From NCBI GenBank assembly GCA_941918925.1, contig OW799237.1:111818515-111882514 (forward strand): DNA of 64,000 nt, written 5' to 3'. Shown here one piece after another: positions 1-12,249 of the stretch (positions are counted from its first letter, which is position 1; each line of letters begins with the position of its first letter). Origin of the DNA: Phyto melanocephala (lineage: Eukaryota > Arthropoda > Insecta > Diptera > Rhinophoridae). The translations under genes were made by a program, and so were the position numbers. Under the pieces are notes generated by a model. It did no database searches and was not told where the DNA came from. It worked only from the letters and a program-made list of their open reading frames with translations.

Positions 1-306
1 TTTTTTGCTCATATCTCAGAAAGTTATTGGGCGATTTTGCTGAATTTCAATAGCGATTCATTCCTGAATATTTCCAAGAGATTGATACCATATAGAGATC
101 TGAGGAACATATAGTTGCTTCTAAAAGTTGATTTCAACCAACACACGGACAGACGGGCAGACGGACAGACGGTCAGGGCTTAATCGACTCCTCTATTCAT
201 AAGCTTTCAGAAAATATATACTTTATGGGGTCGGAAATGAAAATTGTAGAAATTACAAACGGAATGACAAAGCTATATATACCCTTGTGCACCACAGGTG
301 AAAGGT
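1..306 (+). mobile_element. R-family repeat, 3' part, cut by window edge
   Basis: Non-coding interspersed repeat. It shares with 12870-13171 a run that includes the words CAACACACGGACAGACGGGC and TATACTTTATGGGGTCGGAA and ends in a GGTGAAAGGTATAAAAA-type terminus. The same family recurs at 8475-8765, 12517-13171, 47355-48224, 49903-50236 and 58785-59201. No reading frame of interest is present. The 5' part would lie outside the window. The superfamily is not established from this sequence. Confidence 0.75.
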
Positions 307-2682
307 ATAAAAATGACTGGTGACGAAGTGATTAAATTTTTGTGAAAATATATAATGATTTTAACATAAGCGTGTCATTGCAGATCATGTGTTTACATGA
401 ATATGTATATTAATGAACTGCACTCCATTATAATAAGTGCATAGAACTCATGAATATTTGGTGAAAGGAATCCGATGTTTCATGGGTTGATTTTGTTTAC
501 ATAAATTGTTTAAGATATTTTTTATGATGTTGCATTAATTTTTAAGTACATCATTAATGACAATTTATTTCGCATTTTGGGAGTCATTTATAATTAATGT
601 TTTTAAAATATTGATTTAGAAGTCTTGAAATTGAAATTCACTTTGTACTACTTTCAATTTTTTTGCTGGGTATGTACATATGCTTGTAAGTAATACTAGT
701 ATATGTAAAATTAACATTACAGCACTCGTACTACATACTAAACATGTTTATGAATATAATAGGGTTTGCATTCGTGGAATTTCAAATTGTGTTATTTAAT
801 TAATTAATTTATTTATTACAATAATATTACAAACTATATTATAAATTAATTAATCGAGTGAAGTAACAAAGACAATCTGCCCGTTGTAGTGTAACAGCCT
901 GGTGTCAGTGGTGGAAATTGAATCCAAACCCCCCAGACTAGCGAACTAACACAATACTGACTAAAAAATTATCTTCAAATATGTAATACAATAATTTTGT
1001 TACGTTTATAGTGCTATTCTTGATTTCTAGATAATTTTCCCCTATTATTGTGTGTATGTACAGATTATAAATCTTTAAATATTAATGCGAAAAAATAAGT
1101 AATACATACTCTATGCATACATTTCCATCACTGTGTTGTAAACAGCTGTTTTATTTTCATAACAAAAAAAAAAAAAAAACAAGACAAACAAGATAAGATA
1201 AAACGAAGTAAATTGTTTAAAAACAATTCTTCTAAATCCATTGAACTTTAAATTTATTTAACACAAGCTTGTTTGAAAAATATTATTAAATTGCTTATGT
1301 ACACATACTAATGCTGTTCTGTTTATGTATGTCAAAAACACATGTCACGTTTTTAAATGTTCTATAATTGCACCAACATGCTTACAGTACATTATATTAC
1401 TGTACGGATTCAGCAAGGCTCGGCTAACGAGACCTTTACACATTTTTTTTATAACAAATTTTTTTAGCTGATTAATTACATCACGATACAAATCTAATAA
1501 CTGAACCAGTAGCCTGTATTTGACAGGCAAAACTGAAAAATGAAAATATGTATAAAAAGTATCAATCTTTCTACTTCAGTCTTGCCTCTTTTCCAGTTAC
1601 CAAAGATTCAAGTTTACTATCAATTATACAAAACTTTTGAGTTACATAAAAGCTTTTTAAAATTCTGGGGATTTTTAAAAATAATTTGAAAAAAAATCAT
1701 ATTTTTAATTAAAAACCCTGAATATGAACTGCGTTTAATATGAATTATTTAAAAAACAACCTAATATAGTCGCCGGACGTTATGCACAAAGACACTCTTT
1801 AACAGTCGTTTGTCATATCAAATGCTGATATAGAAATCTATATCCAGATCTTATTTAAATTACATACGTTTTTGTAGACGTTTTCTATTTGTTGATTTCT
1901 GAATTCAACTTAACCAAACAAATTTTAATGCAAATCTGTGCACATACATTTTGTAATTTGTAATTGTTTTTTTTTTTTTTTTGTTCTTTTTAATTTTCTT
2001 TTGTTTAAATTGTTTACAATCGTATTATCGATTGTCTTCCGGGTTAAGTGGGTTTGGTAGTGGAATATGTATGTGTAGTGTATGTATTTAAAAACAACAA
2101 CACCAAACACTTTTTCAATATAACTCACTCACTTGTACTATGCATATGTATGTATGTACTTATATACATATATAATTTTTTGACATACACATAATAGAAC
2201 ATTGAAATAAGACCTAAATTTTGACGAAACCCCCTCTCCCCACAACAACAAGTACCAAATGTACATGTATAAGAAGAATAAAAGACAAAAAAAAATTGAA
2301 AACATAACCTTGTCCTAATTAAAAAATTGTGCAATAAAATCAAAACAAACAAAAAAATCGACAACAGCAACAACAAGCAATTCGTAGATGAGAGAGTTTT
2401 AGAATAAAAATTTGAGACTTGCTTACAGCAAAACTTAATAGAAGTAGTTTAAAATTAAGTGATATTTTTTTATGACTTCTTTGGCATGACTTTTTTCTAG
2501 ATGTGTTTTAAATAAATTGCAAATAAAATATTTTTCCCCTATACATTAATATACAAATATAGAATGTTCTTTTGGTAGGAATAGAAATTTTTTTTAAATA
2601 TAAGTTAAACAACAAATTCAATGGAATGATCAAAAATTTTTGTTTAATTAGCTCACAATTTTTATAGTATTTAATATTGTAT
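307..2682. other. AT-rich intergenic DNA, no gene seen
   Basis: About 2.4 kb of very AT-rich sequence with homopolymer runs (for example poly-A near 1146-1162 and poly-T near 1967-1982). The reading frames in it are short, low-complexity and unlike any family I know. It may hold the 3' untranslated region of the candidate minus-strand exon that ends at 2683. Confidence 0.6.
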
Positions 2683-2790
2683 TTAAAAATAATCTCTGGC
2701 ATATGGCCTTACGGACTGCGTCTTAGGAACGTCATCCTGGCGAGCATTACCCGGTCTTAGTTCATCAAAAATTGCGTCAAATGTTGGCTT
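2683..2790 (-). CDS. Candidate last coding exon of an unidentified gene
   Basis: On the minus strand a TTTAG acceptor is followed by 36 in-frame codons (35 residues plus TAA). The peptide starts KPTFDAIFDELRPG and ends RPYARDYF. It is hydrophilic, of normal composition, and richer in GC than its surroundings, unlike nearby chance frames. The exon starts in phase 0, and the only good upstream partner I see, the exon at 14218-14265, ends in phase 0. Spliced together they would give a 51-residue protein, or further exons may lie between them. I do not recognise the protein. This is inference from splice signals and composition only. Confidence 0.35.
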   Translation of the reverse strand, partial: KPTFDAIFDELRPGNARQDDVPKTQSVRPYARDYF

Positions 2791-3278
2791 CTAAATGTAT
2801 ATTCGTTGCTGTTTAACCACCATAGACCAGAGATTTGACGTACCCCTTTAAAAATTATTCCAAAGGTTTCTTAAGATAATTCGGTTACCAAACGTTTGGC
2901 TCAACAAAGTGTTGGTTGATTTGCAATGAAATGGGGAATAAAAACTACGAATTCCGCATATTGCATATTACATGCTAAGATGCACGATTACGTAAACTGG
3001 ACGAAGTGTTGTCGAATAAAGCACAAAAAAAAAAAATATAATGATTTGCAAATGTTTCTATGGTGTTAACCTTTGCACGATGATTTGCTGCAATCTAGCA
3101 AACTGACGTTCCTATAGTGACATTTTTGACATTTTTGGCAATACTTTTTGACATACGAATGCTATTTTTATTGTTTACAGTAATTTAAAAAAAAAGTCAC
3201 CCAAAATATTTTTTAAAATGTATTTTAGTGCTATTATTTAGTACAACTTTCGATGCGGATAAAAAAAGAGTGCAATAA
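2791..3278. other. AT-rich intergenic DNA
   Basis: No supported gene. If the candidate exon at 2683-2790 is real, this is the 3' end of its upstream intron. Confidence 0.4.
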
Positions 3279-4003
3279 AGGACCAATGCTTATCGTTTGT
3301 TTACTGAATTCAATCGTAGTTCAATCAAAGACGAGTTTCGTAAAGGTCGTTCAAAATCGGCTATTTTGAAAAACATTAATGCTGTGCATGAAATGATACT
3401 GCAAGATCGTCATGTATGTAACTTATTGTGAGATTGAGTCAACCTTTAATACTAGTGGCCCTAGCATACATTCAATATTTGGCTGTAAAAAAAAATTTGT
3501 TCGCGTTGGATTCCCCATAATTTGACAATCGCTCAAAAAAAGGATCGTGTCAATTTCTCAATAAATCGCAGTGCTTCAAAACATGTGTATAACAGGTGAC
3601 AGGTGCCAAATCAAAAGCCCATAAGTAAGTATCAGTCGATTGTATGAGTCTTCCAAGACGAGCAAACCCCTACAAAATCATTCGGGCTCGAAGCACTTCA
3701 AAGCAAATGGCGGAATATATTTTCAGAAAAATTGGACCTGTCTCAACCGTACCAATGGTGAAACGTAGAACGGTGACTTTTGAATGGTACAGAACCATTT
3801 GCTTGTCAGAAGTTTTTGGAGAAATAGGAAAAACCAACCTCCAAAGACGGATTATTCTTCACCATGACAACACCAGCTCGCACACATCAGCTTCGACAAA
3901 GAACTTTTTATGCACTCAAAGCAAGTCATTAATAAAGAGTCATCCGCCGTATAGTCCAAAATTAGTACCCAGTGACTTACATATTTTTATTTTCGAATAT
4001 TAA
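3279..4003 (+). pseudogene. Decayed mariner transposase
   Basis: Fragments of a Tc1/mariner transposase in shifting frames. An N-terminal region reads RLFTEFNRSSIKDEFRKGRS and, after a shift, INAVHEMILQDRHV. The C-terminal half has the catalytic-region words LHHDNTSSHTS and HPPYSPKLVPSDLHIF. These correspond to the second and third acidic positions of the D,D34D triad. Several stops and frameshifts separate the parts, so it cannot make an active enzyme. The wording fits the mellifera-like mariner group. I could not define terminal inverted repeats, so the true ends are unknown. Confidence 0.8.
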
Positions 4004-4639
4004 AAAAAACAATAAAGCCATTTTTGATGATAAATATTTGTTGTCTCTAATCTCTAAATATAAAAGACAACGAAATATATAGGAAAATGTACATGCACAA
4101 GAGAATAGTTATGCAGTAGCAGCAAGTGATGTTCCAAATCTATCGATTTCACACCAGTCTTAACAATTTGATCTTTTTTTTATTAATACTTAATACGATT
4201 AATTTTATTTAAAAGGTGAAGTAGTGATTCAATAACGAATATTTTTAGTTTTTGACGATAACTAATTGATAACAAATTGATAACTAATTGATTACAAATA
4301 ATCAGAATTATTTTAGTTAACTATAAAATAGCCCAACTTCTTTGAAAGATTACTTTTGATTCCTTTTGATTATTCTGAAAGTCTATGGTATTGGATCAAA
4401 AAGAACCAAAATATTCTTTGCAAGTACATAGTGGGATTATTTTGTAGTAACTTTGTATAATCTGGCTTATTTGTAGATTATTTTTAATCGTTATCAATTA
4501 GAAATCATAAAGTGTTTATTAGATAGACAGACAAATAATCAGTAAAGTATTGTAATTCACTACTTATCATAATCGCAATTTAACAGCACTACAAGTTAAT
4601 TATAACATTATAAATATTATGAAATATGCGAGATTATTG
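4004..4639. other. AT-rich intergenic DNA
   Basis: Short degenerate direct repeats of the type ACTAATTGATAAC near 4260-4300. No gene seen. Confidence 0.5.
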
Positions 4640-5420
4640 GCTAGCAATCTATGAACTTTTCCATATTTCTGGCAATATATGGATTCCACGACAAAATGAC
4701 TGCTAATCTTTTGAGGTCTAAAAAACTTAAGCCAATTTCGGATAGCATATTTTGAAATGAAGCGTAGCGTAGCGGGAAAATGCTGGTTTATAAGGCGGGT
4801 AAGTCAAAACCTCCTAAATAGTTTTTAGTAGATATTGCAACATGTGGCCGAGGGTTGTAATGATAAAATAATAACGGTTTATGGACAATTTTTCGGACAA
4901 TTATCGCTTTATACGAAGCAGTTGCGTTCGGTACAGGTAGAATTACTTTTATTATGATTCTACCTTAAAAATTTGACTTTGGTGACGATTCATATGGTTG
5001 GCCAGGCATTACACACAATTTCTTACGCGTCTACTTATTGTAATGAATCCATTTGGACATGCAAAATCGTCTTTCAAAGTCTCTTGGCCTCAATTTGTAT
5101 GGTACTCAATTTCGCAGTTTTTAATGATTCCTTCTCCTAATGCATTTTTCAGCCATTAAATCGCAACGATGATTATTTTTAACTAATCATAAAGATATTG
5201 GGACTTTATATTTTATAATTGGTACTTCTTTAAGAATTTTAATTTGATTCCTTCTCTTGTTAAGCTTGCAACAATCTTCATTGAGTCATTTGTGTAATTT
5301 TTGATATACAAATTTATTTTGGCATGCCTGAGCGATCTTTGTCGTCCATTCAAAATTCAAAATCTTTTGCACGTAAAAGCTGATGGAACACATTCACCAT
5401 AAGCTGGACAGGATAGCTGG
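4640..5420 (-). pseudogene. Decayed mariner transposase, minus strand
   Basis: The minus strand reads KWIHYNK, then a long frame containing YNPRPHVAISTKNYLGGFDLPAL and a C-terminal part like LSFLDLKRLAVILSWNPYIARNMEKF. These align by eye with the mariner blocks KWIHYDNPK, HDNARPHVA...YLE and RRI..LPERWEK. Stops and frameshifts are frequent, the aspartates of the triad are lost, and the upstream part is barely readable. It is a different, older copy from the one at 3279-4003, of the mauritiana-like type. Confidence 0.65.
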
Positions 5421-5814
5421 ATTATTTTTCAACCTGTTGTAACGAAATCCGGTCTATAATTTTTACTTTCTATTTGTGCAATACGTCTGCCCCCTCTCCC
5501 GAGGATTTAAAAAATTAGATATTTATTATACATATTAAATTAACTCAGTTTAAGATTTTAACTAAAATACTGCCACACCCAAACAAAAATTTTAAAGTCC
5601 AGAACGTCGATGTGAAAGATAAGGGATATTGAAAGAAATATTTTCCCAATTCACAACCTATTGTAAAAGTGGTACGTTAAAGTAGTTGTACACATTTTGT
5701 TGATAATTTCTCCATTGATTTTTTGTACTGATAAATACATCATAGCTGAAAAAGTAAGTATTACCGTCGTTTTTTTTTAATATGTAGAAGTGATTTCTAA
5801 CAACCTACGACAGG
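5421..5814. other. AT-rich intergenic DNA
   Basis: No gene or repeat recognised between the mariner remnant and the small hAT-like element. Confidence 0.5.
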
Positions 5815-5822
5815 TTGTGAAT

Positions 5823-6012
5823 CAAGGCATATTTATTCATCAGGTTATCACAGATCGAAGAGAACTTTTGTTGTTTATTTTTTTATATATATGTATAAAG
5901 TGTGAAAAAAATATTTTTTATCTATGAACTTTACAGCTGAAATTTTAAATAAGTAAAGAAAAAAATAATCAGCTGACGAATCGAGACTACGTGATGAATA
6001 AATACGCCTTCG
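5823..6012. mobile_element. hAT-like MITE, CAAGGCATAT family, 190 bp
   Basis: Terminal inverted repeats begin CAAGGCATATTTATTCATCA at the left; the right end has GTGATGAATAAATACGCCTTCG. An exact 8-bp duplication TTGTGAAT flanks the element (5815-5822 and 6013-6020). The interior carries ATCAGCTGACGA near the right end, also present in the copy at 50701-51471. An 8-bp duplication with ends of this kind is typical of hAT elements (P elements also make 8 bp). It is non-autonomous, with no transposase frame. Confidence 0.85.
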
Positions 6013-6020
6013 TTGTGAAT

Positions 6021-6673
6021 TAAGCAATTATGGTTTTCTGTCAAAATAAATTTTTATAATAATTTTCTCTCGAACACATATAAAATGTTCATTGTCCAAT
6101 GTCCAAGTACAAGAAAGTAGAAAAGAAGAATAAATATAAAAAGCGTAGGGATATAAAAGCTTTAAGAATATTGGGATTAAGAACATGAGAAAAACTTCTT
6201 TTAAAAATTGTTAAATAAATGCTATACTTCCCGAATACTTTTAGCATTTAATTGCAAGTTAAATAAGAATGTTTCATTCACCACCCACCCATTGTATTTT
6301 ATATTTTTTTTTAAATACAGGGGAAAAATAAGGGCATTCGAATATGCCCCCAGTTTTAGTTTATTTACTTGAAAATACAATTTTTGTTGTATGTTGTATC
6401 GTTAAACGTCATATGTTATAAAACAGCAACGGTCTCATTTATATTTATTTTTATAAATATTTAAGACAGCAAACTAATACAAAAATCTAGAATGGAAAAG
6501 TCCAAATTTACATCAAGAGAGTTAAACAAAATTTTAAATAATTTTTAATAAATTTTTTTACTTTAAAAAAATGGAAAAAAAAATTGCTAAATAATTTATT
6601 TTTATTTTTTTTTTTGTATTTTAATTTTATGAACTTTTTTCTATTTGTATTATATTTAAATTTTACATTTTTA
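6021..6673. other. AT-rich intergenic DNA
   Basis: Highly A/T-rich, low complexity near 6560-6640. No gene seen. Confidence 0.5.
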
Positions 6674-6790
6674 CTGCCGTATTCACAAAAAATATTTTAG
6701 GTTTATTGAATGCTTATTTGACAAATTTCTATGCAACATCTGTCAAATAAGCTTTTAATAAACCTAAAATATTTTTTATGAATACAGCAG
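6674..6790. mobile_element. Hairpin MITE with TTA target duplication
   Basis: The 117-bp element is almost entirely an inverted repeat. The left arm starts CTGCCGTATTCAC and has AATATTTTAGGTTTATT; the right arm returns as AATAAACCTAAAATATT and ends TGAATACAGCAG. TTA lies directly outside both ends (6671-6673, 6791-6793). A 3-bp TWA duplication suggests a PIF/Harbinger-type MITE. Confidence 0.75.
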
Positions 6791-6793
6791 TTA

Positions 6794-7629
6794 GGCTATA
6801 AGTTCAATGCGATAATGACAAGAATATCAAGGAAAAATTAGTCATTCGATACTAGCTGAGTGGAATGTATTTTCGAAACCAGCTACCAGCTTTTTATATT
6901 TTCAAGTGTTAAGAAATTAATCAGAAATAAGTGGCGATAATATTTTTATGCAAGATGAGTACCATTATTTGTTTCCAAAACATCATTAAAATATTATTAG
7001 AACAAAAATTTAAATTTTTATATTTTTTCAGAAACGAATAAAATAAGCTATAAATCATAAAAATCGGTTGATAATTGTTGATTTTATTTACGTGTAAGTA
7101 AAGACGCCTATTTTACACACGATCAAGTAAAGACACCTTTTGTTATTGTTTATAACAACCCTGCTATGTCAATGAATATAAACGATTTTATTTCACTCGG
7201 AATGCAGAACATGGACAAGTATAACATGAGAGCATAGTATGTGAATGTCTCAATTGTAAACCCTCTAACCCTTAATATCGATTAGTTGAGTGTGTCAATT
7301 TATCCCTCCGTAAATTTATGTTATTTTTTCTATCACAATTATATGAAAAACAATGCTTTAGATAATTACTCAGTCATGCCAAAGATTTGTCTACCCTACA
7401 CCAGCATAGCTAGGAGGAATTTTTTTCGCTTATTTTATAACACTCAAAAATAATTTCATATTTATATTTTAGTACACGTAAAGGCTATAAAACGAAGACC
7501 CTACATTCGTCTACATTCGTCTACTTGTCTCTTATTGTCTATGAAAGCCTGGGCATGAAAGTATGGATTGCAGTTTTTAAAAAATCTCAGTAACTCAAGA
7601 TGAATATAATTAACGATAGAAATATCCTC
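6794..7629. other. AT-rich intergenic DNA
   Basis: No gene recognised. A short direct repeat of CTACATTCGT is seen near 7502-7522. Confidence 0.5.
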
Positions 7630-7766
7630 ACCAAATTACACCCTTAAACTTTAACATTATTTAATTATTTTAAAAATTTGCTGACTTCGAATATGCAATA
7701 GAAATTAACTAAAAATAATTTTATATTTTACACAAATAGATTTTGTGGTGTAGGGTGTAATTTGGT
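7630..7766. mobile_element. Possible short inverted-repeat element
   Basis: Opposed copies of ACCAAATTACACCCT, 15 bp and perfect, mark the ends of a 137-bp AT-rich segment. No clear target duplication is visible, so the identity as a transposed element is tentative. Confidence 0.45.
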
Positions 7767-8474
7767 CGCGCTTTACCGACTATAACTTTCTTGTTCATGT
7801 GTTTTTTTTATTTATTTACTTAATCGTTCAACATTTAAATCAAAAATAAACAACAACAAAAAAAACCAAAAAAAAATATAACAAAATAATAACATTTTTG
7901 AAGACAAAGGGTAATGGTCGAAGCCGATGTTTATCACGTTTAAAAGGGGGGCCTCACGAAGTACGTGCATGTGGAAAAGTGTTTTAGTGAAATATACAAA
8001 AAAAAAAGTAATAATAAATTACGTTTTAACAATAAAAGTATGTAGAAGTAATAATAATCTGTATATTAACAATGACATAAATTGTGTGTTGTTTCTGTAA
8101 AAAGGTTAACAATTTTGTAATAAATGAGAAAAATGTTCGATGATTTTTTAAGCACAAAACAAAGAAGTTTTGAAAAATTCTCTTTAAATAAAGAATTTTG
8201 GTATGATTCTGTATGGAGAAATTAAGAAAATATGCATATAAATGAAAATTTTTAATAAAATTTATATAAATGTACGATTTTCTTTTTAAATTTTCTTTTA
8301 TTATTGTTTAAAATAATTGCAATACTTTCCCAAAATTATAACAAAAAATGTATGTATTAATGAAGGTATGCATGTTTGAATAAATTTGCCTTGCATGTAA
8401 GTATTAAAAAAAAAAAAATATCAATAAGTTTTTATAAAAAAAATTTATAAAGTTTTTCTTCTTTATAGCCTTCA
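7767..8474. other. AT-rich intergenic DNA
   Basis: No gene seen; long A/T tracts. Confidence 0.5.
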
Positions 8475-8765
8475 ACAGTGGTGCCAACGGTATAAGTATT
8501 CCATTTGTAATTTCTACATTGTTTATTTCCGACTCCATAGAGTATAGATTTCCGACCCCATTAAGAATATATTTATAAAATATAATTTTTCAGATTATTC
8601 TTTCATTTATCACAATTAAAAATTCTTTGTAACAATAAAGAATGTCAATATGAACTCAAGCCTGATTAAAATTTAAATATTAATTTATTTTCTGAAAGCT
8701 TATGAATAGGAAAATCGGTTAAAAGATATCCATCTATGCGTGTGTTGGCCGAAAATAGCTTTTGG
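8475..8765 (-). mobile_element. R-family repeat, divergent fragment
   Basis: Shows R-family words in reverse orientation: GTAATTTCTACATTGTTTAT, TTCCGACCCCATTAAGAATA, then CTGAAAGCTTATGAATAGG and a GTGTGTTGG motif. An AT-rich stretch of about 100 bp separates the two halves. It is more diverged than the copies at 12517 or 47355. Confidence 0.6.
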
Positions 8766-9264
8766 ATGCTCTCACATGTTGCACAGACCTGTAGGTAGCA
8801 TTAATCTTTTACAAATTTTCGGGAATGAATCGCTTTTGAAATGCATTACAATCACTTGAAAAGATATAAACACCTAATTACGACAAATTAACATTTTCAG
8901 CCCTAGGATAATTTGTAGAAACTTTTGTTACTATTTATACGTATGATATGGATCTGAGGCAATTCGTGAAAATTTGCTCAAATCAGACACTAGTCGAAAC
9001 AGTTATAGGTAAAAATTACTTGAAAAATTCTATTTTATATGTATATAGTACTAACTTTCTTAAGTTCCTAATTAATTTTTGAACACGCTAAAGACAACAA
9101 AAGCCCAGCCGTAGTCTCGAAAAATATTTCTGAGAAAAACTAACGAGTCGGTTTGAAACCAACTGAGATATAAGCACCAAAATACAACTGCTTCAGTGGT
9201 TTTCTTGACATTTACAAACGCAAATCGATTTTTATTGCCTTGGGAGAACTGAAAGGCTCAATAT

Positions 9265-9745
9265 GGTTATTAGATGAAAGAACTTGGTCAGCACAATATA
9301 ATACACCATAAAAAAATTATAAGGGTCGCCACTACGAAATGACGCACAATAAATTTATATAAAGGTTAAATCTAGTCATTAAGTTTACCTCCTTCAACCC
9401 CCTTAATATTTAAATTAAATGAAAGGTTTGACCAGAAGAATACAGTAAATACAGTAAACTATGATGAAGTTAAATATAAAGGCGTTCTAATAAAATGTCG
9501 AATATATGGGTTAAACATAGTAATTACGGATGTGTCCCCTTTAAGTCTCACAATAATGGTAGCAAATGAAAGGAATTGACAGGTGAAAGACAGTAAACTA
9601 TAAAAAAACTATGTAAATTTCAAAATGGCGTCTACAACAAAACGACACATATTTTTTTTTCTTAACCCCTTATAAATATGGGTTCTATGTAAGAGGGCTT
9701 GGTCAGTAGAATACAGCTAACTATATAAAAATTCAATATCAAAGA
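9265..9745. repeat. Degenerate tandem repeat, about four units of 130-160 bp
   Basis: The theme 'ATGAAAG...TTGACCAG..GAATACAGTAAACTATnAAAAA' recurs near 9275, 9418, 9568 and 9687, with a GGCG or GGCGTC word (or its variant) after most units. Units are diverged but in the same order and orientation, so this is a tandem array and not random similarity. No coding capacity is seen. Confidence 0.55.
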
Positions 9746-11234
9746 CGATGACGGAAATAATAAAGCAAAATAGCGTATTTATTTTAAATCTGAGCTAAGC
9801 AAAGCTATGATGTTGTCACTACACCTAAGTCTATAATGGTGAAGCGTATTATGAGATTGAAGTCATATACATATAACAATTTACTTTTGATTACGCTTAC
9901 GGGCATTTAAATTAACCTCTACGCTAACATGAGTGTGAATAATTTAGATCAATGGGGACCCATACTTAATACACTATACTCCACTTTACAATATCGACGT
10001 ATTCAATTGGTTTAACTAATGCTACAAAAAAAGTGATCTCCTAAATACAAAAACACTGTAAAGTTAAAAAAAAAAAATATTAAAAACTTTGCTTCCTAAT
10101 ATTGTCTTAAAATTTTGTATTTATGCATTATTTATAATTTTTTAAATACCTTCTTTGGAAATATTTAGATAAAAAAATTTTAAATTTTTATTTTTATAAA
10201 ATTAACAAAAAAAGAAAACGAAATAATTGCCAAGTTCAATATTGCTTTAAATTAATTAAGAAAAGCGATGGCCAAATTTTGACACTATTCACAATAAAGT
10301 AGAGAGCTATCAGTACTTCAATACCTTTGGAATTTTTATATGACCATTTAACAACAATGAACTTACAAATTTATGTCTTAGTTACAAATTCATGTAGAAG
10401 TTTAAAGTTTATTGACCTTTTTTGGTGGAATTATTTATCTAAACATATACATATGTACATGTTTCCTAAACAAAGAAATTGGTCTTTCTTCTGCTCAAAC
10501 AATGTAAAATATTATTTTTAAAAAAAGTTAACAAAAATCCCTCAACAAAGGATAGTACAAACGAAGGGATGAAATACAAAAATTAGGATGTATGTATGAT
10601 TGAAGTTTGAAAGATACATAGATATATAATATGATAGGATGTTGGAGATAAAGTGCATTCACTTAGTTCTTCATAATTAACTGTTAATTTCGCAAACTGT
10701 CATTCACTTGCAATTTCGTAAATACAACAAATGTTATACGATAATTAAGAGCAAAGCTATGATCTTGGAAAATTGCAACAAAGATTTTATTTGTTTTTGC
10801 AGTCGTTTACATTTAGCATAAAAGGGTTGGAACAAAGGAAATTTAAAATTTAAACTGTTCATAAGTACTTCAGAAAATGTAGACAAAAAGACATAAAGAA
10901 CTTCATCTATGTACATACTTTTATAAAATGGCAATATGTACAATATTGTGTATTAAAAGTATTTCATAAAAATAAACTCTCTATGTCCTTTATAGAATCG
11001 TTAACATTTGAACATGTGATGATCTTTAGCAAAGTTGTTGTGTATGAGCCCACAAAGATCTCTATGATGAAACGATCATAATTCGACAGATGGCGTCACT
11101 GTCTTTCCAATGAATTTCATATATTGTCGTGACAGTTCATGCTGATTTGAATTGAAACAAAAACAGCGAACGGATAATGACGTTTCGAGTTGTGGTGACA
11201 TAAGAATTTATGTAAATTCTGTAAGTTATGTTCG
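9746..11234. other. Intergenic DNA, no gene seen
   Basis: AT-rich, with only short chance reading frames. No repeat shared with the rest of the window was recognised. Confidence 0.5.
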
Positions 11235-11740
11235 TTAGATATAAAATATAATAAAGGTTTGTATGTTTGGTTGTTTAGACGTTCGAATATTTTATACTCA
11301 ATCACGCAAAAACGGCTGAACAGAACTAAATGAAATTTGGCACACAGATAGACAACAACAACCTTGATTAACACTTAGGCTACCGTTTACCACGATAATC
11401 TAACGGATTCACAGAAATATGCAATATAGGTATATACTTTTTGTATTTATTAAGTCGGTTGTTAAAGGGTTTCGAATGACCAAAATTTCCACGTATTGGC
11501 GAAAAAATATATTTTGTCTTAAATATTTTCATAAAATCCTATCCCACTAATATATCAAAAGGAATGGTTGTATGGTTGTATGTTTAAATGTTTTGTTATT
11601 TTTACTCAAACACGCAAAAAATTATTTAACGAATTTAAATAAAATTTGCCGCACATATAGATAACAACCTAAATTATTACATGAAGAGGCTACCTTTTAT
11701 GCCAATAACTACGCAGACGAATTCGCGGTAGGTTAGTATT
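11235..11740. repeat. Two diverged copies of an interspersed repeat
   Basis: Copy one (about 11240-11400) has ACGCAAAAACGGCTGAACAG, GAAATTTGGCACACAGATAG and 'GGCTACCGTTTACC'. Copy two (about 11565-11735) has CACGCAAAAAATTATTTAACG, AAATTTGCCGCACATATAGA and GAGGCTACCTTTTATGCC. A third copy lies at 41825-41960. The words are familiar from repeats common in insects, but I cannot assign a superfamily. Confidence 0.6.
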
Positions 11741-12249
11741 AAATAAAGGTAAAAAGATTCCGAAAATAAATATTTTTTAAAAAATGCCACCAAGTTTTTT
11801 AAACAAATTTTGTTATTATTAAATAAAAAATCTCTCAGGGCATTTTATTATGTTAATAAAATCATTAAATTCAAAAAAAAAAAATTAATTTTTGTAAGAA
11901 GACGTATTTGAACACAAGAGGAGAGAATTATAAATAAAATACACGATTTTGCAGTTTTGGTTAGATAGAGCAGTTTGCATTTTCTGTGACGATATATATA
12001 TATAGAGAAATACCATTGTATCACTAGATAACGTTTCGATCTAGTCAATGATTCTTTTTTACTGTATTTTTAATTATTAAGATAAGGTTTGTCGAAAAAA
12101 AAAATGGATAAGTTGGGCGTGGCATCTCTTGCAAGAAAATACAATTGAAGCGATCTTTTAATATACATACACATATGTAAATGTATTTAAATTAAATTAA
12201 TTATAAAATGCATAGCATTCTATAAAGGGCTGTAATATGTTGGTCATAG

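Noticed and set aside
12000..12170. Plus-strand ATG reading MDKLGVASLARKYN as a gene start
   Set aside because: It stops after 14 codons with no splice donor of note; possibly a scrap of a transposase helix-turn-helix, not supportable.
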